DNA from: Callaeas wilsoni | Lineage: Eukaryota > Chordata > Aves > Passeriformes > Callaeidae | DNA length: 64,000 nucleotides | Assembly (NCBI GenBank): GCA_013398955.1 | Contig: VWPU01023651.1 | Span: 513,572-577,571 of the forward strand | Reading direction: 5' to 3' | Shown here: in pieces, positions 24,896-36,900 of the stretch | Layout of the letters: each line of letters starts with the position of its first letter | Numbering within the stretch: position 1 is the stretch's first letter | Made by a program: the position numbers and the translations under genes | Notes under the pieces: model-generated | The model's input: the letters and a program-made list of their open reading frames with translations, nothing else | The model's database searches: none | Told to the model about the DNA's origin: nothing

Positions 24896-24923
24896 CCCAT
24901 TCTCAGTGGAGGACCCTGCTTCG
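24896..24923 (+). repeat. residual 3' LTR end of the ERV
   Basis: These 28 bp repeat 24529-24556 with a single difference, T at 24555 versus C at 24922. The segment is the U5 terminus of the 3' LTR and is followed by the right target duplication. The rest of this LTR is absent. Confidence 0.88.
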
Positions 24924-24929
24924 TCTTAT
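24924..24929. repeat. right target-site duplication of ERV
   Basis: TCTTAT matches the left copy TCTTAC at five of six positions. Its position directly after the residual 3' LTR supports a single original insertion followed by internal deletion. Confidence 0.7.
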
Positions 24930-26779
24930 GATTTAAGGACCAGAGGACACAATTTTCTTGTCTGAGTATTTTTTGTCCTGTTACCAGTCATGAATTACTG
25001 GTTCGGCCATGTCACAACAAACAGGACTTTTGTTATGCCTTCTGAAGTGTTATATTTACACATCTTGGTGATATAGTTTTTTCTGGCTGCTTCTCTGATG
25101 CTTAAGGAATGATAAGGATTCCTTACTGCATTAAGTGGGTTTAAAATGCAGTGCACAGCCAAGCAATTTGGAAGCAATTGCTATGTTTCTAAAGTGAACT
25201 TTAATCTAGAAATGCTCATAAAAATCATATTATGGCAAACGGAAACAATAATGTTAATTAAATAATTTGCATTTACATAGCAATCGGTCCCAAGGGCCAA
25301 GCATATAGCAGCACAATTCACATGAAGTACACGTGCTCAGCGGCAACAGATTTTAAAGGTTTGACCTGCAGAAACCCAAGTGCATGCAACACCTGCTTTC
25401 CCCTGCACCTTCTGCCCTCAGCCCTTGAACAGCCAATGGCAGCCACCAGTTTTTGGCTGCCTCAAATTATATAGCAGGACTTTCGTGCTTGGTGGTTAGC
25501 CGTCTGAGAAGCATCCACTCACTCCTCCGGGCCGTTCCGTTTTGTTTTGCTAAGCCACAGCACACAAGTGGCAACGGGTTTTTGTTTAGCAAGATGCTCC
25601 TGCCAAGCACAAGCACCTTGCTTAACTCGTCATGCCAGGTGCTCTTCAGCCAGCTGGGTGCAGGACGGCTCCTCTCCAGGAAACACAAACACAGACACGG
25701 CCATCCACCCTCAGGCCTTCTTTCCTTTCTTCAACACAAGCAAAGGTATCTGTGGAGACACTTAACACCCACAGCCAGCTCTAATTCAATATTCCTGGTC
25801 AGAGAGGATTTGAACATGACAGAAATAGAACTAACTGCATTACAAGAGAAATGAACTCTTTCCAAGATCTTGCCCATTTAAAGAGCAATGCCAAGTTCCT
25901 CATATTTTTGCAGGTCTCTTAACATTTTAGGAAAAGAATCTGCAGTGGTAAAAACCAGAAACTCCAAAAGCACTTGACTGATTTTCAATGACATCGTCAA
26001 GATAAAAAAAAAATAAAATACATATATATATACACATAGAGAGAAAAATAGAATTATACATATATTACACACACACTTAAAAAAAGCACAGACAACCCCA
26101 TCTTCATTCGTGGTTTTTTGTCAGATTTTCTGCCCCATTTATTAGCTCTGTCAGGGAAGCAGCACTAGCTAATTTCATTATTTGTTCTCAGCCAATTTGA
26201 CTTTTTGGCTTCTTTCCTATGCCCTAACAGAGTTGCTCTGTTTCCAAAGAAGGGAAAACAGTCATTGCATTACTGGAGATCAGACAGCTTCCCCAGGTCC
26301 ACTCTAGCTCCATGGGAGGAAAGCTCCGAGGCACTGCTGGGAGAACATATCCACTCCTCATCTTCTTCTGGCTACACAAACACACCACAGGGACAGAGGG
26401 GCAAAATGAAACACCTGCAGGCTTTCCTCCTAAGCGGGCACTTGACACTGCATTAATGCAAAAGATTTCAGGTAGTTCCACACAGGAGTAGCTTTAATCC
26501 ACATCACTCAGTGAAAAAACAAAAGGATGCATTAAGTAAGGCAGACCATATGCTGGAAGATCCCGATGTTTTGTAACACACCCCCCATGTTAGCAGGCCT
26601 ATCTTGCCTCTGTTTCTGGGAAAAAAAAAAAAGCCAGAAAACCCTTAAGAGAAAAAAAAACCACAACCCCAAAACAAACAAACAGAAAACCTAATAAAAA
26701 GTAGGCCTAATCTAAGTCCCCCAAGTTTCAAAGGGATTTGCATATGGCCCAGTGCAGCCATAGCATTTTTCACTTCTGT
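24930..26779. other. unique non-coding DNA
   Basis: No recognisable gene was found. A frame of 133 codons at 25453-25854 (plus) has no domain I know and is overlapped by frames of 73 and 72 codons. An AT-rich tract with a short (TA)n and CA repeats occupies about 26003-26080. Confidence 0.5.
26003..26080 (+). repeat. AT-rich simple-repeat tract with (TA)n and (CA)n
   Basis: An A run is followed by ATATATATATA and, after a short interruption, ACACACACAC. It is an ordinary low-complexity patch. Confidence 0.8.
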
Positions 26780-27160
26780 CGGGCATTAAAGGAAATAATC
26801 AAATCTTGAAATTGGAGTTGAGTGTTCCTTGTGGCAGTGCTGAGGAACTGAGCCTTTTTCCTCGTTCCTTCATTTTCTTTTCATCTTCAATTTTGTTTGC
26901 CACTGCTAACTTAATATACAGAAGTTAATTTCTTTCCTGACTCAAGGTATCACTAGGGGAATATTGAGTGTTACTGTGGCGGCTGGAAGTCATTACGGCT
27001 ATACAAAAATTAACCTGTGGCACTAATCTCTTTACTTTTTTTCTCTCCTTTTTTCATTTTTTATTTATACAAAAGCACCTGCCTTATTAATACTGGAGGT
27101 GAAGCAATTGCTAATGCAAATAACTGAAATTCTAACTACATTAAATATGCAAATGTCACC
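26780..27160. promoter_or_regulatory. candidate enhancer or conserved element with two octamers
   Basis: The stretch holds two perfect octamer motifs, ATGCAAAT, at 27114-27121 and 27147-27154, 33 bp apart in the same orientation. AACCTGTGGC, a RUNX-like word, lies near 27012, and several TAAT homeodomain cores are also present. The sequence has a complex, repeat-free look. POU-family binding to ATGCAAAT is established; that this is an enhancer is inference. Confidence 0.25.
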
Positions 27161-27924
27161 CCCTAAGCTTTTCCTTAAATCAATATAAATAAAATCTTGT
27201 TTCTTGAACTGCAGAAGTACAAGTTATCCTAAAGCAATGCAGTGTACACCATGAAGAGTATGGTTTTCCATCCTACCCACCTTTACAACAAACCCTTCAT
27301 ATGAAATCAGGCCTTTTATTTAGGCCAGCCTAAATGGAAAAAGGGAAACTAATATTGATATTTCAGAAATGAGTATTAGACTAAACCCTTAAGGAAACTA
27401 AATAAATGGACTGAAAAAGAGGAAATATTGGACAGAAAACAACTGAAATTGTTGAACACATTCAATGTAATGTTTATATAAATTTAAGACATTCAACCCA
27501 TTAATCCTAACTTCTGAAACAAACTCTTCCATGCCCAAGTATATACCAGGTGTAAACATGGAGGGGGAGAATCACCACAACTCCCAAAGACAACTAATCA
27601 GAGTAATTTTACGTATAACATTCTTCTTCCAGAAGTGTTACAAGTATGTCTATACTATTTTCCAAGACATTTGGTGCACACAAGCAGCAGGGAAAATGAG
27701 CTTGTGCTGAGCTACATGCTGCCATTGCTCGATTGCAGCTAGTTCCCAACATACCATTTAATGCAAGCTTAAGCGTTTCTACACTGCAGTGTATTTTGGG
27801 GACTGCTGTACTCACACCAATGAGGTCACCCAGTAAAGAAACAAAACTTTCAGGCATGTGCTCATCCCAGAACTGTATAAAAAACTAGCCACCCATTCTC
27901 CATTCAAAACCATTTAAACAGAGA
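27161..27924. other. unique non-coding DNA
   Basis: AT-rich sequence with no exon or repeat that I can name. Confidence 0.55.
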
Positions 27925-28164
27925 GTAGATTTAGATTAGACATTACAAGGAAATTCTTTACTGTGTGGGTGGTGAGGCATCTGAACAAGTTGCCCAGTGA
28001 AGATGTGGATGCCCCATCCTTGGAATACTTGAGACCAGGCTGGATGAAGCACTGAACAACCTGGTCTGGTGGAAGGTGTCCCTGCCCACAGTGGGGGATT
28101 GCAACTAAATGATCTTTCAGATTCCTTCAAACCCAAACAACTCTACAATTCTGTGATTCTATGA
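27925..28164 (+). mobile_element. CR1 LINE 3' fragment with intact terminus
   Basis: This is a plus-oriented CR1 tail. Recognisable blocks are 'ttagattagacattacaagg', 'tgtgggtggtgaggcatctg', 'gttgcccagtgaagatgtgg' and 'ctggtctggtggaaggtgtc'. It finishes with the CR1 octamer-type end 'attctgtgattctatgaa'. It is 5'-truncated at about 240 bp and non-coding. Confidence 0.93.
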
Positions 28165-31100
28165 AGTATGTTCAACCCAACACAAAGGAACTGAACAGTT
28201 TTTAACCAGAGATTAACTACTCTCACTTAAAATCAACCCATGTTAAGGCTTGTCCTGGGGAAGGCTCCCATCCTCATCAGGGAAAAGCAACCAGCACCTC
28301 AGCAGCAAGGCAACGCACCCCATCTCAAAAAAGATGCCTTAAAAGAATAGACAAAACACTACTGGGTACCAGCTTTCTTTCTCCACAAGGGAGAGAGGGA
28401 AGGCTGGTGTGCCTGGCTCGTGCCACACTGCCATCTCATGAATACTGATGTTCAGCTAGATGAAGCCCAGCCTGCTGGACAGCCCACTCACTCCAGCAGC
28501 TCGGCAGGACAGCAGTACTTTCCATATTGATTCAGGTTAGAAAAATTAATCCCTGGGTGACTCAGGGGCAGCTAAATGTTTTCAAAAAAAGCCAGACATA
28601 ATTAAAAGCATATCTGTGCAAGAACGTGAGGTGGGAAATCAGAGTGTGTTTCTAACCGCTCCTGTGTATTTTGCTACATTGAGATTAAAGGGCAGGTCAC
28701 TCCCCTGCCAGCTCTCAGAAAGAGGGATGTGTATTTACTAAGGCAGCTACACAGAGCAAGTTACAGCTGGGAAAGTAACGCACTACCAGTCACCACCTTG
28801 ATTTACCCTCTGAAAGCCTCGGAGTTTACCTGACACTTAGAAACTGCAACACACACATTTGCCAGCCCTGCACGCCCTTCTCCTGCGTCCTCCTTCACCG
28901 TTCACTGAGCTCACTTGCACAGACTTGTACTCTTCTTTAACTGGGAACTCCTCTGGCCATGGAGAGCACCCCTTTCCTCTAGCATGGCATGCCTCACACC
29001 CCCAGTAACAGTGCCCATGACCCAAATATAAGTGGAACCCAAATGGACATCTACACACCAGATCTGCAGGGAGACATGAGACCGCACTCCCAGGTAGCAG
29101 GTCAGGAGGAAGCTCTTCACCGAGTGCCAAGCAGAGATGGGGCTGTCAGGTCCTGTGGAGGGACAGGGCATTTTGGCCAGGGCTATTAACCATGCATCTG
29201 ATCCATGTCCTTCTCCCTCTGGTTTGGCATACAGCTAGAAGGGAGCCTTCAGCAGCCTGCCATCACAAGCCTTCAACGGTCTGAAATCCATTCTCTTCTA
29301 ATGCAATGGTGTTACTGTTATCACTCATAAATGAAAGTGATCAGGCAACCATTCAATATATAGATTTTTAAACTTTTTTCTTAATTTCACAGGACCAAGA
29401 TCTTAAATATTTTATTTCAGCTAAAGCTCTGACTCACTCTGGGCATCCATCCTGCAGCAGATGAGAAATCAAACACTGCAGCACCTAAGCAGCTTGAGGC
29501 TAGAGTCTGAACTTGAACCTCACTGCTCTCTTCTAAAACTATTTGCAAAGCAGCTTAACAAGTGGGAACTTTTTAATGCATTTGATTTTCTGTGTTTTTC
29601 CAACTCTACCTTTCTTCAAAAATATGATCCTTCACAAAAACTTCTAAAGATCTCACCTTTTGATTTTCTGGGATAATACTCTAGTGAAAAAGTACAGTAT
29701 CAAAGTTTGAGGATTTAAAAAATGATGAAACTTCTGTTCCCCTGACTCTTTCTTTTCTGTAATAAACTACTACTGCACTCCCCTAAGATAGTAAGACTGC
29801 TTTCCTCTCACTATTCAAACCGCTTTGTACCCACCTACAAAACATGAACTAGGTTAACTCTTTACTAATGTTTTTTGGCATCTTTCACAGTGGCACCAAA
29901 CCTAATGAATTCCAATGCATTTCTTAGGTTTCATCACTCAAGCTGCCATTAGCATAATTTTGAGGACCACATAAATTTTCTGTTTATTTATTTTTGCTAG
30001 ATCAGGTCCAGTTATGGCACTCATTACAGTCAATCGAAAGCAGCAAGGTTGTTACTCCTTGGACCCAGCAAATCTGTCAAGTAAGTGAAGCAAGGACCAC
30101 CATGAATGGTGGGGAAGACAATTTTTATCTTGGGTTTACTTAGGAATGATGTTTAACCAACAAACAGTTTATTAACTCCTAACTGTATTTTCAAACGTAT
30201 GGAAAATCAAAGGTATGGAAATTCCTCAATAACTTCATTGCAATCTGTTGTTCTTTATAATTTCAAAATAGGAGGCCATCAGATTCTATATAATCTATCA
30301 AAAAAATGTAGCGTAGGCTATAGCATCCATATTATGAAAATCTACTTTTGACAGCTTATAGAAAGTCAGGATAAAGCCCCTGTCTTTTCCCCTCACTGGT
30401 TTTGACACAAGCTGAAGATTTCTGACATTGGGCTTCAAAATGAAGCTGTCCTGTTCCATACTTAGATAATGAAAGCCTCTGTTCAGATGCCAAATCTGCA
30501 ACATTAGGATGATCTCCTGCCTTCTATGCTGCACAGGCTGTTTGTCTGGGTCTGTAACTACTGGTCCTTCTGTGTCCATACATACCTGCGCAGCGGAACT
30601 GGCTTTGACTGGGAACGAGAGTTAAATTCCACTGAAAACAAAACCACTCCCTTTCTCCCAGAAAAAGAAACAGAGGACTGCCCTGCTCAGAACATGATCC
30701 AACAGAACAAGAGACACGAGTGCACATTACTGGCTGCATCTACCCCAGAAGCAATACTGAAAGTTAAGCAAACCAAAAGAAGTCAGGCTTCGAGCTCTTA
30801 GTGCATCAGTACTTATAATTTCAATGAAATGTACACGATGCAGGATGGACTAACTTCCTCCTTCTCCCTAAAAATGACCTGCCAGTCTGATAAAAACAGT
30901 ACTTCTAATCCAGGTCTACCTTTCAGAACATGAAAAGTTGAAAATAGAAAAAAAGAAATAAAAACACATCACAGACTGCCTTTCTCTTTGCAAAATCCCA
31001 CAGAGCTCTCTCTAGGCCATGGAAACAACAGTTTGTGAAGCCAGTGACCCCAACACTGAGGAGCACTTGCCCATGCCTCACAGGGAAGAACCTCTGAGAT

Positions 31101-31449
31101 TCTTTCTGGATGCAAGAAGCACCAAACCAAGCAATGCCTGGGCCATGACTGAAGGAGTGCCATACTGCTTGCTGCATGTAGTTTGTTTGCTGCTCTGATC
31201 CCAACACCAGGGAAGGCTGGTATACTCAGCTTTGACCCTCTGCAGAAAGGCAATGCTTTTACCTTGATGATACCAAAATTCTGCAGAGAAACCAACTGGA
31301 AAGCAATAAGGGCTCAGAAACAAAAGAATTCACAGCCTACATTTAAGATAGAATCCCCCTATCACTCAAAATTTCTGATGGCTTTGTCAAATGCTCTCTA
31401 CCTGAACAGATATTCTAGAAAGGTGATGGTCAATCTTTTCTTCGATGTA
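28165..31449. other. unique non-coding DNA
   Basis: Nothing recognisable was found. The frames at 28837-29130, 30298-30579 (minus) and 30526-30801 (plus) are 91-97 codons long, overlap others on the opposite strand, and show no known motif. Confidence 0.5.
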
Positions 31450-31702
31450 ACCAGCTATAGGAGAAGAGAAAATGGCCTCAAGTTCCGGGGAGGTTAGATA
31501 GTAGGAAAAACTTCTCCACTGAAAGGGTGGAACAGGCTATCCAGGGCAGTGGTGGAGTCACCATCCTTGGAGGGATTTAACAGATGTGTAACTGTGGTGC
31601 TTAGGGACATGGTTTAGTGGTGGACATGGGTCAATGGTTGGACTCAATGATCTTAGAGGTCTTTTCCAACCTTAGTGATTCTATGATTTTGTAATTCTAT
31701 GA
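31450..31702 (+). mobile_element. CR1 LINE 3' fragment with intact terminus
   Basis: This is a plus-oriented CR1 tail of a different subfamily from the 27925 copy. It contains 'aaaatggcctcaagttccgg', 'gtaggaaaaacttctccact', 'ggtggtggacatgggtcaat' style blocks and 'tggactcaatgatcttagag'. It ends with 'gattctatgattttgtaatt', the terminal repeats slightly disturbed by an insertion. The variant with 'gggacatggtttagtggtgg' is typical of one CR1 group in birds. The left edge is approximate. Confidence 0.92.
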
Positions 31703-33504
31703 AATCATGCATAAAATGAAGGAGCTCCTGGCAGGAACAGAAAACATTGAGTTCAGGGTAAAGACTTTGGGTGTTCTGTGCTCTTTCCTTTTTAGCCTGG
31801 AGGCTCACAACATCATTTCTGTTGGAAAAGGTCATTGCCAAGGGGTAGCTAAGCAACAGCTGAAGAGTTGTGGTGGTCAAAAAGAGCCACAATGTTTTGT
31901 TTTGTTTAAGTTAACTTTTTAGTAAGTGATGGACAGTCCTCAGAACACCAGTGAAGTGAACTTAACACTTCCTGAACTCACAGGAAGCCAGTTAAGGGGA
32001 TTTCTTTTTATTTCTTAAGTAGTTTGCATATTTGAGCCAAATGAAGCTAGGAACTAATCTGGAAAAATACTAAATAAACATAGAAGAGGTACTTGAATTG
32101 CTCTCTGGCCCTGTTTTATATTACACCAAAAACTCCAACTTCCCCAAGAAAATACTGGGAGGCCAGTGCTCAGAAGAGACCCTGATCTGTGCTCTCTTTT
32201 GTGCCACTTTGGAGCCCCCATCTGCTCCAGCTAGGGCAAGGAAAAACAGTCTGTCCACTTCTCACACTGCACAGGTGGAGGAGTGTCCATGGGCACCAGC
32301 CACAAACCCTTCCACACCATGGAGCACAGTCAGTGTGGCTAGAGATCCTCTACTCTGCTAAGCTCCAACTGCTGATATATGAACACAGATCTCAGTTCCA
32401 GCTGCGCATCCAAGGGTTTGCCGAACAGTTCTCTGATTATCCATACAACAACTGCATTAACCCAGTCTTTGCAACACTCTGGTCAAATTAAGGCTTCAAG
32501 CTCTACAACTTTGGGTTACAGGCTTGGGTCCCCAGTTTGTTTGCCTCTCTCCTGACTCTCAGATCACTGGCTTACCACAGCTTTAAAAGGAGGAGCAGGG
32601 GCTGTCCACTCACCATGTAGTATCACTGCTGAAATGCAGCTGCTGCTATGCTGTCACTGCCTCTGGGGCTGAAAGACCTTGTATTGGTATCCTGAAGCAC
32701 TTTCTGCAATTCAGGCACATAGATACTAAGCACACACTTCGGCAGCCAAAACGTTAAATGCCCCTTTTGTGCTTTATCTGTGCTGTAGCTCATCCACCTG
32801 AAGCATTTCCTCTTTGGCACATGGACAGTCTGACCAGTCCGCACAATGCTTGGTGCCCATCACATCAAAAACCTTTGGGGCTACTGAAATAGTAGTAACG
32901 ATAGCAAGCAAGTCAACCAAACCTTCCAGCATCTCTTCCCCAGCCAACTCCCGTGCCAGAGTCAGCGACAAAGGAAAGGAGTGAGAAACACACTCTGGCT
33001 GCTGGATCTTCAGTCCCTTCAGCTCTCAGCACAGCCCTACAGCCATACAAACAAATGCCGGCAGGGCAGTCTGTGACCTACTTTCCCTCCCTCGCACGGG
33101 GAACTGTGCCATTGTGAAACTGCCACTGAATTTCAGCTTCACAACAATGACAAGAGGGAGCTCAGGCAGCCACACGCTGTGTGACTAACAGAGACACAGC
33201 GGCTACTGCCCTGGCATCCATGTCTTCTACCGGGAAGCCTCTGCCATGCCAGGCTCCAGCTGCTGCAAGGGGCTGAGGTATAGCCCTCCAGGGCAGCATG
33301 GCAGCAACCCACGCACCTCCCCAGAACCAATGTTTCTCCCTCTTTCCCCTCAGGAACTGCCCGGAAAACTATCCCTAAGTTACTTCACTGAAGTTTCCTG
33401 CACACCCTCTCTGCCTTTGAAGACCTTTACGGTGCTGAGACCATTGCTGCCTCCCTGCCATCTGGCACGGAAACGACCGTACCATCACATTAATGCCACA
33501 ACCA
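31703..33504. other. unique non-coding DNA, GC-richer in its right half
   Basis: No gene was recognised. The part from about 32900 to 33480 is GC-richer. An ORF of 140 codons starting at 33246 runs into the CR1 piece at 33505. That shows it is a chance frame rather than a gene. Confidence 0.5.
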
Positions 33505-33986
33505 GCCCAGAAAGCCAACTGCACCCTGGGTTGCATCAAAAGAAGCATGACCAGCAGGTTGACAGAGACAATTCTCCCCTTCTACTCTGCCCTCTGAGAC
33601 TGCACCTGGAGTACCTCGTCCAGCTCTGGGATCTTCACCACAAGAAGGATGTGGACCTGTTGGAGTGAATGCACAGGAGGGTCACAAAAAATGATCAGAG
33701 GTCTGGAGCACCTCTGCTATGAAGAGAGGCTTAGAGCTGAGATTGTTCAGCCTGGAAAAGAGAAGCCTCTGGTGAGACCTCACTGCAGACTTCCAGTACC
33801 TAAAAGGGGCTTATAAAAAAGAGGGAGAGTAACTTTTTACATGGGTAGATAATGGTCAGACAAGGGGGAACTGTTTTACACTAAAAGAGGAGAAATTTGG
33901 GTTGTGTCAGGTTGGCTTAGGAAGAAATTCTTTACCCAGAGAGCAGTGAAGCACTGGAACATGTTGCCCAGAGAAGCTGTGAACAC
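33505..33986 (+). mobile_element. CR1 LINE fragment, 3' end missing
   Basis: This plus-oriented CR1 piece of about 480 bp covers the last part of ORF2 and the beginning of the 3' region. Recognisable blocks include 'gggttgcatcaaaagaagca', the segment with 'ccagctctgggatcttcacc', 'gatcagaggtctggagcacc' and 'gaagaaattctttacccaga'. The copy stops after 'gttgcccagagaagctgtga' and lacks the usual 150 bp or so to the terminal repeats. This indicates a later deletion or rearrangement at its 3' edge. All reading frames are broken. Confidence 0.9.
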
Positions 33987-36900
33987 TGTTGCTTAGCATA
34001 GCTTTGAAATGACCTATGTGTGCCCAAGTACAGATCTGAGCCTAACTTCAAGCACACAAATTTGACTAAGTGGTCTGAGAGCTCACATTAGGATCTCCAA
34101 ACTAGCTGTGCAGCATCTGCACCTTGTAAGAGTTCACACCAGACTTCCTCCAGGCAGCAGAGTCCTGCAACAGGAGCTCCCTTGCCCGCTATGCCCACAT
34201 CACCTCTGAGCAGGGCATTTTCGGACATGTATGGGCAGTGCTATCCCAGTGACACATCCTCCAGACCAGAGCAAGCCCACTGGCTGAAGAGGGTGAGCTC
34301 AGCCCATCTGCACAGACATGCTCCTGCTACAACAGCTTCTGCATAGCAAAAATACCTCCTCCTTTGTCCAGGCAGGTTTGAACTCAGGCTCACAGAGACC
34401 TGGCCATTTTCAGGTCCCACATCTTGTTCATCTTTGGGAAGGATGAGCTGGCCAGGCAGTCTTTCCTGAGGGCTGATGACAGTATTTCCCTGAATTACCA
34501 TTTACCACTTAGCCTTGCAGCCTAGGGGAAAATTTCAAGTTTATACAGATTAAAACCCAGTACAAATGGGGTCTATTACATTAACTCCAAGACAAGCCTC
34601 ATCCAGCACCTCCATGTAATATTAAATGAAAGGGGAATAAGAAAGGAAGTCTCCTCCCAGTCTTATAAGAAGAGATTGATCTTTAGATGTTTTCTTTTCC
34701 CTATGGCTAAAGAATAAGAAACAGTCGTAACTCCCACCAATCATTGTGTCCAACTATCCTGGTCCACATGCACTGAAAGCTATTTTAGTATTTGGAGAGT
34801 TTGATACCTGCTGAGGGTAGCAGACTCCCTGAAGAACTCCTCCTCCATTTCCTGCATAGGGACGTGTTGAGCAATACTATCTTGGTATTCCACAATCCTT
34901 TTCTTAAAAAGAACACTATGCTATTAACATAATTATCTGATTAATCTTTCAGCCTCACTTGCATTAAATAAGCACCTGGGTGCAAAATGCTTTTTCCTCA
35001 AGGAGAGCGCACCTCAAGTGTTTATCCAGCACACTAATGCAAGGGATACCACCAGCAGTCGAAATGGTGGTCAAGGAGGAAAGCAAACAGTACTACTGAG
35101 CATGCTGTGGACAAGCAGGTATTAAAAAATACTCCAAAGTAAAAATCACAATACTCATCCCTTTATACGTACCACCTCCTCAGGATGAGACAACTCCCAT
35201 TTTATAACTATAAAAAAAACTTTAAATGAATATATTGAAAATACACATACAAGTGATTTGAGTGCCTTACAGAATTTTGGGTCAAGAGCACACTGCTTGA
35301 CTGCTCAGTTCAGGCTAAATGGCCCCTGGATCTAGTGCACCATTTTGAACTGAACTACACCACCTCTCAGAGAGGCACCCAGTTGTGAAAGCAGCTGACA
35401 GCCATGCATCACATTTCTGGATAAGTTCATCCTAATCATTAATTACACTCACTGTGAAAAGAAAAATTCAACTGTGCCTTATTTCCTTCAGTGCTGCTAG
35501 TACCACCTAGTCTTAGTAATCTTCTCCCTATGCTGGTACAAACAGACCATGAACAAATACCTTTTTCATGACTACTTTCAATTCCATCTGAGAGTGGGAT
35601 GTAGGGTTGTGGGCTTTTTTGGGTTGTCTGAAAAACAACGCCTACTTTCTGGCTTGCAAAATTACAGGGTTTGGTCATCAGGTGCAATTTCCTTAACCTC
35701 TGAATTTCCATTCACATTACCTCCTCCAAAGCTTTTGTTTTTAAATCATTTGCTCATAAATGGTGTAAACGATATGAAACACTGAGATGTTCCTCCCACT
35801 TTCAATCCAACAAAAGTGACTGGAATACACACAGCAATCAGAAGGATATGGAGCAACATCTGCTACTCACCTTTAATAAAATACTAGGTTTGTAAAGGTT
35901 TTCAGAGAAGTGAAACCTCTGATGCCTCAACCTAAAGATTTCCCTGAATCAATGATTTCCCGGGGTCAGGATAAGGCCCTGCTGCGATGTTTTAAAACTT
36001 ACTGTGAAGCAATTTAAAAAAAAATAAAAGCCACCAGAACACAAGACCAGAAAGCATACACATTAATTCTTCAAACTTCACTAAGACAGGGTAGTTCAAG
36101 ATAATTATTGCCCTTCTGCTGTTCTCCACTTCTGGGTGAGGCTGCAAGGCAGCTCAAATGGCTCCTGTAACCTTAAAACAATTCTGCTTTCTACTTTTGA
36201 AAGACTTTTAATAAGACAGTCAATATTTTAGAGAAGAAAGTCCATCTTGTTTCTCCTTTCACGACAACCAAGTGCAAAGGAACAAAATGAAGTGGGAGTT
36301 AAGTATCCTGCAACCAGGACAGGCATCGCAGGGCACCCAGAGGACTCACACGCCTCTCTCCTCACACAATGCAGCGTCCATTACCAACATTTTCTTTAGT
36401 TATATAAATAATGTAGCCATGCACATAGGCCAGTGTCTGTATCTCTGGAGTAGAACGTTTCCATTACACATATAGGGGGAGAAAAAAAAAAGTTGAATTT
36501 ATTACTGTGTTTACAAAGTAATATGCACCAGAGTAAAAGAAAAAGGTTTTAGTTCTCCTGAAGCAACAATCTGCTCCTCCATCTTCAGTACTTCAAGCAA
36601 AACACACAAAATCACATTCTCCATCTTGTACCTTGCTTTCGCTGTTGGTAAGTTTCAGCAAAATCCCTTCAGGCACATCAGAATGCTGCAAAGGCATAAT
36701 TAAACCTTTAACAGCCATGAATGATATTACCTTTCACAAAAGGAATGGGTATGAAAGTCCTACACGTCTGTAAGGACCAGATCTCCTAGATGCAGCATGT
36801 ATCAGCCCCTCACTTGATCTTTCACTGCGTAAATGTGTAGCTAAGGGTGATTAATACTAAGCATAAGAGATGCAATGGAAACCTTCATATGACAGCAACA

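Larger units (their letters stand above)
24143..24923 (+). mobile_element. internally deleted endogenous retrovirus (class II type)
   Basis: This 781-bp provirus remnant runs in plus orientation. In order it has a complete 5' LTR (24143-24556), a two-base spacer TT, a primer binding site, an untranslated leader with a splice-donor-like site, a broken start of gag, and the final 28 bp of the 3' LTR (24896-24923). The rest of gag, all of pol and env, and most of the 3' LTR are gone. Class II (ERV-K/beta or alpha-like) is supported by the 6-bp target duplication, the lysine-type primer site, and the LTR ends TGTAG...GCTTYG followed by TT, which resemble avian retroviral LTR ends. The outer terminal CA has decayed to TG or CG in both copies. 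It cannot encode any full viral protein. Confidence 0.85.

Noticed and set aside
24634..24900. 88-codon minus-strand frame across the ERV leader
   Set aside because: It is antisense to the retroviral leader and gag start, whose orientation is fixed by the primer binding site.
25453..25854. 133-codon plus-strand open frame
   Set aside because: No recognisable domain. A 73-codon minus frame shares the same bases, and nothing suggests selection on codons.
33246..33668. 140-codon plus-strand open frame
   Set aside because: Its second half is CR1 sequence read in a frame that CR1 does not use consistently, so it is a chance fusion.
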